From assembly GCA_023393165.1 (NCBI GenBank), contig JAEWMJ010000042.1, positions 62,001-126,000 on the forward strand: a DNA stretch of 64,000 bases, in the 5' to 3' direction. Of the stretch, positions 8,976 through 17,952 are shown piece after piece. The notes below the pieces were generated by a model. The model searched no databases. It saw only the letters and a program-made list of their open reading frames with translations, and was not told the origin of the DNA. Source of the DNA: Bacillota bacterium (GTDB taxonomy: Bacteria > Bacillota > Clostridia > Christensenellales > Christensenellaceae). Every line of letters begins with the position of its first letter. The first letter of the stretch is position 1. The translations under genes and the position numbers were made by a program.

Positions 8976-9898
8976 AGAGCGCTGTAGTAACCGGCGGAAC
9001 CGGGTTTATCGGCAAGCGGCTTGTTTCCGAATTGCTTAAAAACGGCGTTCATGTTACGCTCGTTTTGCTGTCCGAAATCACGGATATGCAGGCGCTGCCG
9101 GCGTCGGAACACCTTCATATTGTGGAATGCGGTCTTAAGGATATCGGCAAGCTGCCCGAACGAATCAAAAATAGAGGATTTGACGTTTTTTTTCATCTGG
9201 CCTGGAACGGTTCGGCGGGCGAGCTGCGCGGGAACGTGGAGGAGCAGCTCAATAACGCAGCATATTCCTGCGATGCGGTGCGGGCGGCAAAAAGCCTTGG
9301 CTGCCGGAAGTTTGTGGGAGCGGGAAGCATCATGGAGGACGAAGCGAATTTGTATATTCCCCAAAAGGAAGCGGACCCGTCAATAAACTATATTTACAGC
9401 TGCGCCAAATTAACCGCGCATTATATGTGCAAGACAATCGCAAACCGGGAAGGGATTGAGTTTTGCTGGGGCAAGATATCCAACGCTTACGGAGAAGGGG
9501 ACCTTACGGGCAGATTTGTTCACTCTACCGTAAAAAATATGCTGAAAGGTGTGAAATGTTCTTTTACGCACGGAAAGCAGCTTTATGATTTTATTTATGT
9601 CGGTGAAGTCGCAAAGGCGTTTATTGCGATAGGAGAAAAGGGAAGAGCAGGCCGGTCTTATTATATAGGCACTTTTGATGTAAAACCTCTTTCGGAATTT
9701 ATCCATATAATGAAATCGGTTTTAAAATCGTCCTCGGAAATTGAAATGGGAGCCGTCCCGTTTAAGGGGGCGCTTTTGCCCAGGGAATATTTTGATGCGG
9801 AGCCGCTGTATTCCGACACCGGATTTAAAGCAACGATCCCTTTTGAGGAGGGGCTTCTTAAGTATAAGGACTGGCTGGAGAAAACAAATGGAATATAG
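8972..9898 (+). CDS. NAD-dependent epimerase/reductase of the SDR family
   Basis: The 308-residue protein is an extended short-chain dehydrogenase: GGTGFIG at residues 8-14 binds the dinucleotide and YSCAK (Tyr-x3-Lys) at about 141-145 is catalytic. In rfbFGH operons this slot usually holds the final C4 reductase (for example AscF, or the abequose/paratose synthases), so it most likely reduces the 4-keto group of the CDP-dideoxy sugar; the stereochemistry cannot be predicted. I chose the ATG at 8972, in ATGA overlap with the rfbH stop, because it starts at the Rossmann strand. The frame is open further upstream inside rfbH. Confidence 0.8.
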   Translation: MKSAVVTGGTGFIGKRLVSELLKNGVHVTLVLLSEITDMQALPASEHLHIVECGLKDIGKLPERIKNRGFDVFFHLAWNGSAGELRGNVEEQLNNAAYSCDAVRAAKSLGCRKFVGAGSIMEDEANLYIPQKEADPSINYIYSCAKLTAHYMCKTIANREGIEFCWGKISNAYGEGDLTGRFVHSTVKNMLKGVKCSFTHGKQLYDFIYVGEVAKAFIAIGEKGRAGRSYYIGTFDVKPLSEFIHIMKSVLKSSSEIEMGAVPFKGALLPREYFDAEPLYSDTGFKATIPFEEGLLKYKDWLEKTNGI

Positions 9899-10457
9899 AA
9901 AACAGAGTTTTTCCGTTGAGGATGCCGGCATTGAAGGCTTAAAAGTAATCAATCCCTTTTTTATTGAAGACGAGAGGGGATTCTTTTTAAAAAATTTTGA
10001 AAAGGACATTTTTTCAGGACTTGGTCTTGAAAACGAAATCCATGAGGAATTCCTGTCGCGCTCAGTAAAGAATGTTGTTCGGGGACTCCATTTTCAGACT
10101 GCGGAACCGCAGATTAAAATCGTAGGAGCGGTTGAAGGCAGGGTTTTTGATGTGGCTGTAGACCTGAGGCGGGATTCCAAAACTTATGGAAAGTATGAAA
10201 GCTGCGAGCTGTCGGGTGAAAACCATAAGCTTTTTTACATCCCCAGGGGATTTGCGCACGGATTTCTGGTATTGTCTGATTTTGCGATCGTTTCATATAT
10301 GTGCATAGGAAGATACCGCCCGGAACATGATACGGGAATCCTGTGGAGCGATCCGGATATCGGAATCAAGTGGCCTGTGGATTACAAAGATGTAATCGCA
10401 TCGAAAAGGGATGCAGGCCTTATGCGTTTTAAGGAATACGATAAAATAAATGGATGA
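9888..10457 (+). CDS. RmlC-like 3,5-epimerase of a nucleotide sugar
   Basis: This 189-residue cupin enzyme matches the dTDP-4-dehydrorhamnose 3,5-epimerase family: the histidine motif VVRGLHFQ is at about 59-66, DVAVDLR follows at about 85-91, and IPRGFAHGF at about 113-121. RmlC works on dTDP-sugars. Beside rfbFGH the nearer functional match is AscE, which epimerises the CDP-3,6-dideoxy-4-keto sugar on the way to CDP-ascarylose; that is inference from context. The ATG at 9888 overlaps the upstream stop by 11 bases. No rmlA, rmlB or rmlD lies nearby, which argues against a simple rhamnose role. Confidence 0.78.
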   Translation: MEYRKQSFSVEDAGIEGLKVINPFFIEDERGFFLKNFEKDIFSGLGLENEIHEEFLSRSVKNVVRGLHFQTAEPQIKIVGAVEGRVFDVAVDLRRDSKTYGKYESCELSGENHKLFYIPRGFAHGFLVLSDFAIVSYMCIGRYRPEHDTGILWSDPDIGIKWPVDYKDVIASKRDAGLMRFKEYDKING

Positions 10458-11755
10458 GAGATTTTATGGGTAAAAAAAGGGTATTGGTGTATCCGTGCGG
10501 TACGGAAATAGGACTTGAAATTTACAGGGCTGTCTGCAATTCGATACATTTTGAGCTGATAGGCGGCTCCAGTTCATACGATCACGGCAGGTTTGTATTT
10601 AAAAACCATATTGACGGCCTGCCCTTTATTACCGATGAAAGCGGACCGGACGAAATCGAAGCGTTTCAACACCAGATAGAAGAATATGGTATAGATTACA
10701 TATATCCCGCGATGGACGGCGTATTATATAAATTTGCCGAATACAAGGATCTGCTTGGCTGCGGAATCATTGCACCGGATTTTTCAACAGCCCGGATTAC
10801 AAGGTCAAAAAAACTTACGTATGAGACGCTGAAGGGGCTGGTGCCTGTTCCCAAATTATTTGATATTCATGAAAACCTGACGTTTCCTTTGTTTATGAAA
10901 CCTGACGTCGGACAAGGTTCTGCCGGTGCAAATAAAATATGCAGCAAAGAGGATCTGGATTACTTTTTAAATAAATCCGGCTCTAAGAAGATGCTTCTGA
11001 TGGAATATCTGCCCGGCGAGGAATATACGGTCGATTGTTTTACCAACCGAAAACAGGAACTGGTTTATGCCGGCTGCCGGGGAAGAAACAGGATCAAAGG
11101 CGGCATCAGCGTAAACGCTGTCGCCCAAGACGACGAAATTGTCCTTGATATGGCACAAACGATCAATAGCCGGCTGAAACAAAAAGGCGGCTGGTTTTTT
11201 CAGGTTAAAAGGAATGAGCGCGGCGATTATACCTTGATGGAAGTTGCGTCCAGGATCGCCGGAGCGTCATCTTTTACAAGAAACCTTGGTGTGAATCTGC
11301 CCCTGCTGACGCTGCATTTGTTCAGCGGAAACGATATCGGATCCGTCATCTGCAACCGGTACTGCCTGGAACTGGACAGGGCTTTGCAGAACACGTTTAA
11401 AACCGATATCAGGTATTCTCGGGTGTATGTGGACTATGACGATACGCTGCTGGTGGATAACAAACTGAATATCCAGCTTGTTGCGTTTCTTTATCAGTGC
11501 GTGAATAACCATATCCCCATCACTTTGCTTTCAAAACATACGTCAAATCTGGAAGAAGAATTAAAGGAACGGCGCATTCGTGATTTGTTTGATTCCATAC
11601 AAGTCCTGGACAGAGAGGAACAGAAATACCTGTATATTAAGGAAAAGGATTCGATTTTTATTGACGATTCCTACGGGGAAAGGGCAGAGGTTTATAATAA
11701 GCTGAAAATAAACGTATTTGATACACATATGATTGAGTGTTTGATAAACGAGTAA
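10454..11755 (+). CDS. ATP-grasp ligase fused to a HAD-like domain
   Basis: The 433-residue protein has two parts. Residues about 1-300 form a pre-ATP-grasp and ATP-grasp fold: VYPCGTEIG at the N-terminus, FPLFMKPDVGQGSAG as the ATP-binding loop, LLMEYLPGEEYTVD, and a metal-binding LMEVASRIAG. Residues about 320-433 read as a HAD domain: VDYDDTLLVD (DxD motif), LLSKH (motif II) and FIDDSYGE (motif IV). ATP-grasp enzymes join a carboxylate to an amine or similar acceptor. Directly before neuB, it may modify the nonulosonic acid or a sugar acid, but no substrate can be named. The start is either the ATG at 10454, overlapping the upstream stop, or 10466, which has a GAGAG ribosome site. Confidence 0.75.
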   Translation: MRDFMGKKRVLVYPCGTEIGLEIYRAVCNSIHFELIGGSSSYDHGRFVFKNHIDGLPFITDESGPDEIEAFQHQIEEYGIDYIYPAMDGVLYKFAEYKDLLGCGIIAPDFSTARITRSKKLTYETLKGLVPVPKLFDIHENLTFPLFMKPDVGQGSAGANKICSKEDLDYFLNKSGSKKMLLMEYLPGEEYTVDCFTNRKQELVYAGCRGRNRIKGGISVNAVAQDDEIVLDMAQTINSRLKQKGGWFFQVKRNERGDYTLMEVASRIAGASSFTRNLGVNLPLLTLHLFSGNDIGSVICNRYCLELDRALQNTFKTDIRYSRVYVDYDDTLLVDNKLNIQLVAFLYQCVNNHIPITLLSKHTSNLEEELKERRIRDLFDSIQVLDREEQKYLYIKEKDSIFIDDSYGERAEVYNKLKINVFDTHMIECLINE

Positions 11756-11771
11756 ACGGGAGAGAAGTAAA

Positions 11772-12770
11772 TTGAGCAAGGTTTTTATTATTGCCGAGGC
11801 CGGGGTAAATCACAACGGGGATATCGGTCTCGCCGAGCAAATGATATTTGAAGCAAAGAAAGCGGGAGCGGACGCCGTTAAATTCCAGACTTTTAAAGCG
11901 GAAAAAGTAATGTCCAGATACGCCGAAAAGGCCGAATACCAGAAAGCAGCCACAGGAGAAGATGAATCCCAGCTTGAGATGGTGAAAAAGTTCCAGTTGT
12001 CCTACAATGATTTTATGCGCTTAAAGCAGGTTTGCGACCAGGCGGGGATCATGTTTCTTTCAACGCCTTTTGATCCGGACAGTATTGATTTCCTGGCCGA
12101 ACTGCATATGGAATATATGAAGATCCCTTCCGGGGAAATTACAAACCTGCCTTATCTGATCCGGATAGCGCGGCTTGGGAGCAAAGTGATCATGTCTACG
12201 GGAATGAGTACGATGGACGAGATCGGAGAAGCGGTCGGGATACTGAAAGAAAACGGCACGGAGGATATCACGCTGCTCCACTGCACCACCGAATATCCGA
12301 CGCCTTATCAGGATGCAAATCTGAAAGCAATGCTGGCATTGAAAGAAAGGTTTCATACCAAAGTCGGGTACTCGGATCATACGCTGGGCATAGAAATACC
12401 GATCGCCGCCGTCTCTCTTGGAGCGGAAGTTATAGAAAAACACTTCACGCTGGATAAAAATATGGAGGGCCCGGACCATAAGGCAAGTCTTGAACCGGAT
12501 GAACTGGCGGCAATGGTATCGTCGATCAGAAATGTGGAATCCGCATTGGGAACCGGGAATAAAGTTCCGTCCCAATCAGAAATAAAAAACATTGTGATCG
12601 CAAGAAAGAGCATCGTTGCGGCTAAAGATATCAAGCTTGGAGAAACTTTTACGGAAGAAAATCTGGCTGTGAAAAGGCCGGGCTCGGGCGTGAGTCCCAT
12701 GAAATGGTTTGAAGTCATTGGACAGAAGGCAAAAAGAGATTTTAAAGAGGACGAGTTGATAGAATTATGA
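11772..12770 (+). CDS. neuB: Nonulosonate synthase (N-acetylneuraminate/legionaminate synthase type)
   Basis: NeuB condenses a 2-acetamido hexose with phosphoenolpyruvate to give a nine-carbon 2-keto acid. The 332-residue protein has the family start IIAEAGVNHNGD, then AVKFQTFKAE, STPFD, KIPSGEI, STGMST and the GYSDHT/EKHFTLD pair that holds the metal and active site. The last 55 or so residues form the SAF (antifreeze-like) domain. The start is a TTG at 11772 preceded by GGGAGAG. Sialic and legionaminic synthases are too similar to separate by eye. The stop overlaps the neuC start as ATGA. Confidence 0.92.
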   Translation: MSKVFIIAEAGVNHNGDIGLAEQMIFEAKKAGADAVKFQTFKAEKVMSRYAEKAEYQKAATGEDESQLEMVKKFQLSYNDFMRLKQVCDQAGIMFLSTPFDPDSIDFLAELHMEYMKIPSGEITNLPYLIRIARLGSKVIMSTGMSTMDEIGEAVGILKENGTEDITLLHCTTEYPTPYQDANLKAMLALKERFHTKVGYSDHTLGIEIPIAAVSLGAEVIEKHFTLDKNMEGPDHKASLEPDELAAMVSSIRNVESALGTGNKVPSQSEIKNIVIARKSIVAAKDIKLGETFTEENLAVKRPGSGVSPMKWFEVIGQKAKRDFKEDELIEL

Positions 12771-13939
12771 AAAAGATATGTGTTGTCACCTCGACCAGAG
12801 CGGAATACGGACTGCTAAGGCCTCTGATGGACCGCATCCGTATGGACGGCGGTCTTGATCTTCAGCTTGCCGTAACAGGCGCGCATCTTTCGCCGGAGTT
12901 TGGACTTACCTACAGGGAGATTGAAAAAGACGGGTTTGCAGTCAGCGAAAAAATCGAGATACTTCTGAGCGCCGATACGCCGGTTGGAATTTCCAAAACA
13001 ATGGGCCTTGCGATGATTAGTTTTTCGGAATGCTTTGAGAGGCTGAAACCGGATATGATTGTTGTTTTGGGAGACAGATATGAGATGTTTGCGGTGGTAG
13101 CCGCCGCATCCGTGGCCAAAATACCGGTTGCGCACATATCGGGCGGAGAAACGACGCAGGGTGCGTTTGACGAAGCGTTCAGGCATTCGATTACAAAAAT
13201 GAGCTATCTGCATTTCACAAGCACTCAGGAATACAGGAGGAGAGTTATCCAACTGGGAGAACAGCCTGAACGGGTGTTTAATGTGGGAGCCCTCGGCATA
13301 GAAAATATCAAGAACATGGAGTTGTTGTCCAAAACACAACTCCAAAATGAGCTCGGTTTTGATTACGGTGAGAAAACGGCTTTGGTGACTTTTCATCCTG
13401 TGACGCTGGAAAATAATACGTCGGCGGAACAGTTTGAAAACCTCCTGCGCGCGTTGGACAGCATAGACGGATTGAAGACGATATTTACAAAAGCGAATGC
13501 GGATACGGACGGCCGAATTATCAACGGGATGATCGATTCATATGTTGCCCGGAATAAAGGGAAATCGGCTGCCTATACATCCCTCGGGCAGCTTAGATAT
13601 TTAAGCGCAATGAAATACGCAGACGCCGTAGTAGGGAATTCTTCAAGCGGAATCGTAGAAACGCCTGCTTTCGGCATACCTACGGTAAATATAGGCGACC
13701 GGCAAAAGGGGAGGATCCAGGCGGAGTCCATAATCAATTGCAAACCGGAAACCGGAGAGATAGCCGCCGCCCTCCGCAGAGCTTTTTCAGACGGGTTCAG
13801 AGAGAAAATCAGGCATATCCCAAATCCATATGGCGATGGGAATACTTCGGAGAAAATACTGGACGTTATCAGGGACTTTCTATTGAATGAAAAGGTGGAT
13901 CTGAAGAAACGGTTTTATGACTGCGGGATAGACGAATAG
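12767..13939 (+). CDS. neuC: UDP-N-acetylglucosamine 2-epimerase (hydrolysing), NeuC/LegG type
   Basis: This 390-residue GT-B-fold enzyme makes the 2-acetamido mannose-type substrate for NeuB by epimerising and hydrolysing a nucleotide sugar. It begins with KKICVVTSTRAEYGLL and contains VVLGDRYEMF, HISGGE, HSITKMS and GNSSSGIVE, all hallmarks of NeuC. The substrate would be UDP-GlcNAc for sialic acid, or a 6-deoxy analogue if the product is legionaminic acid. No legionaminate-specific dehydratase or aminotransferase is in this window, so the simple ManNAc route fits what is visible. It is the last gene of the operon and converges on a glycosyltransferase gene. Confidence 0.88.
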   Translation: MKKICVVTSTRAEYGLLRPLMDRIRMDGGLDLQLAVTGAHLSPEFGLTYREIEKDGFAVSEKIEILLSADTPVGISKTMGLAMISFSECFERLKPDMIVVLGDRYEMFAVVAAASVAKIPVAHISGGETTQGAFDEAFRHSITKMSYLHFTSTQEYRRRVIQLGEQPERVFNVGALGIENIKNMELLSKTQLQNELGFDYGEKTALVTFHPVTLENNTSAEQFENLLRALDSIDGLKTIFTKANADTDGRIINGMIDSYVARNKGKSAAYTSLGQLRYLSAMKYADAVVGNSSSGIVETPAFGIPTVNIGDRQKGRIQAESIINCKPETGEIAAALRRAFSDGFREKIRHIPNPYGDGNTSEKILDVIRDFLLNEKVDLKKRFYDCGIDE

Positions 13940-13970
13940 CTTACGGATTTCTTGAAAAAGCCGGAAGCGG

Positions 13971-14768
13971 TCAGCCTTTTTGATTGCTTTCCGCGCTTTT
14001 TTTGTATTTTTTCATGATTATGCCGGCAATCCAGGCAGGCCAGTATCTTTTGAAAATGCTGAGGTCTTCCTCAAAGCGCACTCCGTTTGATAAAAGCCGC
14101 GTCGTTTCCGACTGTTCATGTATTCTGTGATACATGAGGGGTTTTGGAATATAAATAAAAGAGCCTTTTTTCTTTGCAATACGCGACCATGCGTCCCAGT
14201 CCAGGTTACAGGAAAACGCCTCGTCAAAAGCAAAATCGGACAGGATAGTTTTGTTGAACGTAACCGACGGACAGCATACGGAACAGCCGAGCGACAGAAT
14301 CCGGTTCCTTATGAAACGGCTGTTCTGAAACGCTTTTATTTTTAATGGGGCGTTCATCTTCCTTTTTACGTTAAGGATCGTGTTTTCACGGATGACTTCT
14401 TCGCAGGCCAGTTCATAATAATCTGTAAAAATTATTAGCGGGGATGGACGGTCCTGTACGCTTTGCGCAACCGAGTACGCAAAATCCTTGTCATACAGGT
14501 CGTCTTCGTGCGCGATGGTGACAAAATCCGCATCCGCGGTACTGTATGCAAAGTTCCAGTTCCCTCCCATGCCTGTGGGAGAGGGGTTTACAAAGAGAGG
14601 CAGGCTGTATTTTTCAGCAACCGAACGGATATGGTCGTTGGGCGATCCCGTGATCATTATGATTTTGGTTTTTAATGTTTGCGCTAAAAGCGATTTGACG
14701 CAGTCTTCCAGATTCGGGTTGACCTGATAAGCGCAGAGCGCAAAACAGTGGCTAAATTCTTTGGGCAT
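13971..14768 (-). CDS. Family 2 glycosyltransferase
   Basis: The 265-residue protein has the GT-A layout: an N-terminal CFALCAYQVNPNLEDCVKSL strand and helix, a nucleotide-binding region around ITGSPND, and the acidic HEDDLYD (in place of DxD) at about 86-92. LDWDAWSRIAKKKGSF at about 190-205 fits an acceptor-side element. It has no strong membrane segment, so it is probably a cytoplasmic or peripheral enzyme adding one sugar in the glycan made by this locus. I chose the ATG at 14768, which has GAGGA eight bases upstream, over a TTG nine codons earlier. It lies downstream of the flippase gene on the same strand. Confidence 0.8.
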   Translation of the reverse strand: MPKEFSHCFALCAYQVNPNLEDCVKSLLAQTLKTKIIMITGSPNDHIRSVAEKYSLPLFVNPSPTGMGGNWNFAYSTADADFVTIAHEDDLYDKDFAYSVAQSVQDRPSPLIIFTDYYELACEEVIRENTILNVKRKMNAPLKIKAFQNSRFIRNRILSLGCSVCCPSVTFNKTILSDFAFDEAFSCNLDWDAWSRIAKKKGSFIYIPKPLMYHRIHEQSETTRLLSNGVRFEEDLSIFKRYWPAWIAGIIMKKYKKSAESNQKG

Positions 14769-14844
14769 TTTATTTATCCTCAGTAAAAGTTCCAATTTTT
14801 AATTACAGATTAGTATAAAACAACGCATATTTTAATGCAAGTTT

Positions 14845-16239
14845 CTATTCCATCATAATGTGCCTGCTTTGCCGGTATACTTTATAAGAAAACCCGAGCA
14901 AAACAAGGCCGATTGCCCAGCGTACAAGCCAGATATCCATGCACAGGTAGGTGAGCATGAGAGCTGCGGACGCATATAAAGCCGGCGCAAGAAGATGGGT
15001 GAACTTGAGTTCAAATCCGCGTATGATGAATTTTGCGGTGATGAAATGAAATAAAAACAGCATCAGGTAGGAGACAAGGGTAGCGGCCGCGGCGCCCATT
15101 CCGCCGTAGCGCGGAATCAGAAAAGAGTTGAGCACGATATTGAGAACCGCAGCGGCAACGGTGCCGATTGCAACGTAGACCGTCTTTTGCTTATAGGATT
15201 CATAATTGACCGGGAAGGTGTACAGAAACTGGAAAAAACATCCTGCGGCAATCAGAGGGATCATATAAATTCCGCTTTGGTATTCCGGCGCCGCAAGAAT
15301 ACGCACAAGGTCAGGCGACACCAGTATAAACGCGACGGATAAAAAGGTTACAAACAAGCCATACTTTTTAAACAGCGAAACGATCTGTTCTTTTTCGCCG
15401 GCATGCGTCTTATCGAAATACCAGACCTGCCAGGCGTTGTTGAACGCGCTCCAGACGGCGACGGAAGCCATACCGATGATATAAACATAACCGTATATTC
15501 CTGTTTCCAGCTCCGTACTCATGGCCTTGAGCATTAGCTGGTCGGCTTGTCCCAGCACGACGTTTGCAAGCCCGTGAAAAACGTATGGCATGGAAATAAG
15601 GAAGCAGTATTTCCACCATTTTGCGTGATAGAATGTTTTGCCGCGGGAAAGGATAACTATAATCGCCGGTATTCCGACGGCGGCGTAGGCGATGGAAGAA
15701 CCGTAAATATCGCCCATATATTTTTTGCCGGTCATAAAATAAACCAGCGTGACAGATATGGCGAGCCGCAGTATGAAAACCAGGGCGGACCAGAGAACGA
15801 ACGGTTTGGGCTGGTTTAGAATCCTGTATTTGTTTGCCAGGTGCGTGAACGAAAAAGAAAAAAATCCCTGCATTAATGCAAGAAATATGATCTGCGCCGA
15901 AAATCCGGTGATCGAAGATATGAGGCCCTGAACCAAAAGCACGATCACGAACAGAATTCCAAGGCTAGCCGTTCCCAGGCCGAATGTGGCTGATGTATAG
16001 GTATTCAACTTATCCGCGCCGAAATCAAGCTTTGCATTGTTGAGCGATCCGTAGGCCTGGATACCCGCGATGATGCCGAAAATGGAGGCCCAGACGGAGT
16101 AAATGGAAACGTAGGCGTACTGCTCGGGCGGCATCATGTTGCCAAGTATAATAATCGTAACAAATGCGGTGCCCTGCGCCAGAACGACGCCCAGCGTATA
16201 GTAAAACGCGTTGCCGAAGAAGGTTTGTTTTCTTTCCAT
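14845..16239 (-). CDS. Wzx-type polysaccharide flippase (MATE/MVF superfamily)
   Basis: The 464-residue integral membrane protein has about 12-14 hydrophobic segments and few charged residues outside loops. It fits the polysaccharide-transport flippases that move undecaprenyl-linked oligosaccharides across the membrane. Visible features include the N-terminal FFGNAFYYTLGVVLAQGTAF segment and a PRYGGMGAAAATLVSYL segment near residue 380, common in Wzx/RfbX proteins. The start at 16239 is supported by GAAAGG seven bases upstream; a longer frame begins five codons earlier. With the glycosyltransferase behind it, it completes the export side of the glycan locus. No Wzy polymerase was recognised with certainty. 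Confidence 0.82.
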   Translation of the reverse strand: MERKQTFFGNAFYYTLGVVLAQGTAFVTIIILGNMMPPEQYAYVSIYSVWASIFGIIAGIQAYGSLNNAKLDFGADKLNTYTSATFGLGTASLGILFVIVLLVQGLISSITGFSAQIIFLALMQGFFSFSFTHLANKYRILNQPKPFVLWSALVFILRLAISVTLVYFMTGKKYMGDIYGSSIAYAAVGIPAIIVILSRGKTFYHAKWWKYCFLISMPYVFHGLANVVLGQADQLMLKAMSTELETGIYGYVYIIGMASVAVWSAFNNAWQVWYFDKTHAGEKEQIVSLFKKYGLFVTFLSVAFILVSPDLVRILAAPEYQSGIYMIPLIAAGCFFQFLYTFPVNYESYKQKTVYVAIGTVAAAVLNIVLNSFLIPRYGGMGAAAATLVSYLMLFLFHFITAKFIIRGFELKFTHLLAPALYASAALMLTYLCMDIWLVRWAIGLVLLGFSYKVYRQSRHIMME

Positions 16240-16488
16240 GAAAGACCTTTCCACTGCCCGGTTTTCCTTCGAAAATGGTTTTCGGTACGGAATTCCGGGG
16301 TATTAATACGCAGATATAGTATCACAGAAAGATGCCTATTGGCAATGCTTTGAGAAATAAGGATTTTATTGCAATATCATGGCAGTTGGGCTAAACTAAT
16401 GATTGAAAGGTAAAAACTCTCATAAAATAGAATAATAAGATTTGAACGGCAATAAAAATTAATATATTTGAATCACAAAGGAGAAATT

Positions 16489-17880
16489 ATGAGAATCGAT
16501 TTCAACAATATGCTGCAGACGGGCGTCGGGCCTCATGGTATTTCATTGGAAGATTTTGAGCGCGAGTCCGTGAGAGTCAAAGACGTTCACAGCGCAATGT
16601 GCTCTAAACAACCACAGATGGCATGGAGAAACCTTCCTTACAATCAGGACGATATCATCAAAGATATCGAGAAAAAGGCAAAAGAGATCAACGAAAGCTT
16701 CGAGAATTTTGTGGTGCTTGGGATCGGCGGATCCGCTCTTGGTTCCAAAGCTTTGTTTACGGCCTTAAAACATACGCATTACAATGCACTGCCCCGCGAA
16801 AAAAGGAGAGGCGTTCGTTTTTACGTGGAAGATAATGTCGACCCGGACCGGATGAATGCGCTGTTTGATATAATAGACGTTTCTAAAACCGCTTTCCATG
16901 TGATCACAAAATCCGGAAATACCGTGGAAACGATGTCGCAGTTCATGATCGTTCTTTCGATGCTGAAAGAAAAACTCGGGGACAATTATAAAGACAACAT
17001 CGTTATTACCACGGACAAAGAGCATGGCATCATGAAAAAAATCTGCAACCAGTATGGGTTTAAAACTTACATTGTTCCGGACGGCGTGGGCGGAAGGTTT
17101 TCGGTGCTAAGCCCTGTGGGCCTGCTCTCGGCAGCGGTGCTGAACATCGATATCCGCGCGATGCTGGCTGGCGCGGCCGAAATGGATAAGGCCTGCGTAA
17201 ACGGAGACCTTTATAAAAACCCTGCGTATATGTACGCGCTGCTGTACACAATAGCCATGAGGCAGGGTGTGAACATATCAGTTATGATGCCCTATGCCGA
17301 CGGCCTCCTCAATATGGCGGAGTGGTATGCGCAGCTTTGGGCGGAATCACTGGGAAAGAGCACGGATAATCAGGGAAAAACCGTTAACGCCGGCCAGACG
17401 CCTGTGCGCGCGCTGGGTGTGACAGACCAGCATTCCCAGATCCAATTGTACACCGAAGGGCCGTTCGACAAGATCGTAACGTTTATAGAGGTGGAAAACT
17501 TCAATACAAAGCTTACCATCCCCAATCCGCCCATTGACGTAATGGACGCCGCTTACCTGTCCGGCCAGACGCTCAACCGTCTGATAGCCTCCGAGATGGT
17601 TGCCACCGAATACGCGGTTACCAAAGCCGGGAAGATGAATATGAGGATAACGCTTCAAAAAACGGATGCTTCCGAAATAGGCAAACTTTTCTTCTTTCTT
17701 GAAATGGCAACGGCGGCCGCGGGCGAATTCCTCCAGATCAACGCGTTTGACCAACCCGGCGTGGAAGAAGGCAAAATCGCCACATTCGCCTTGATGGGCA
17801 GGGAAGGCTACGAAAAGAAAGCCGCCGAACTTTCGGGCGGCAAAGATAAATCAGCGAAGTTTATATTGCAGGTGAATTAA
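16489..17880 (+). CDS. pgi: Glucose-6-phosphate isomerase
   Basis: Pgi interconverts glucose 6-phosphate and fructose 6-phosphate in the cytoplasm. The 463-residue protein is of the shorter Firmicutes type. It shows VLGIGGSALGSKALF at about 73-87, VITKSGNTVETMSQF at about 136-150 and the C-terminal LFFFLEMATAAAGEFL region. The ATG at 16489 has AAGGAG six bases before it; the frame is open seven codons further up. It precedes the glycogen genes in the same direction, which makes sense because it links gluconeogenic fructose 6-phosphate to glycogen precursors. The 249-base gap to the divergent flippase gene shows no convincing promoter. Confidence 0.95.
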   Translation: MRIDFNNMLQTGVGPHGISLEDFERESVRVKDVHSAMCSKQPQMAWRNLPYNQDDIIKDIEKKAKEINESFENFVVLGIGGSALGSKALFTALKHTHYNALPREKRRGVRFYVEDNVDPDRMNALFDIIDVSKTAFHVITKSGNTVETMSQFMIVLSMLKEKLGDNYKDNIVITTDKEHGIMKKICNQYGFKTYIVPDGVGGRFSVLSPVGLLSAAVLNIDIRAMLAGAAEMDKACVNGDLYKNPAYMYALLYTIAMRQGVNISVMMPYADGLLNMAEWYAQLWAESLGKSTDNQGKTVNAGQTPVRALGVTDQHSQIQLYTEGPFDKIVTFIEVENFNTKLTIPNPPIDVMDAAYLSGQTLNRLIASEMVATEYAVTKAGKMNMRITLQKTDASEIGKLFFFLEMATAAAGEFLQINAFDQPGVEEGKIATFALMGREGYEKKAAELSGGKDKSAKFILQVN

Positions 17881-17952
17881 TTGAATCCTGAAAAGCCTTA
17901 CGGAAATCCGGGGGCTCTTTAAATTTAATCAAAGGCATTGGGATTGGCGTTT

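Noticed and set aside
13953..13995. Terminator hairpin between neuC and the convergent glycosyltransferase gene
   Set aside because: AAAAAGCC and GCCTTTTT look paired but are not reverse complements. No real stem could be built.
16240..16488. Promoter for pgi at TTGAAA (16403-16408)
   Set aside because: Possible -10 boxes (TAAAAT, TAGAAT) lie at spacings of 14 or 19 bases, neither convincing.
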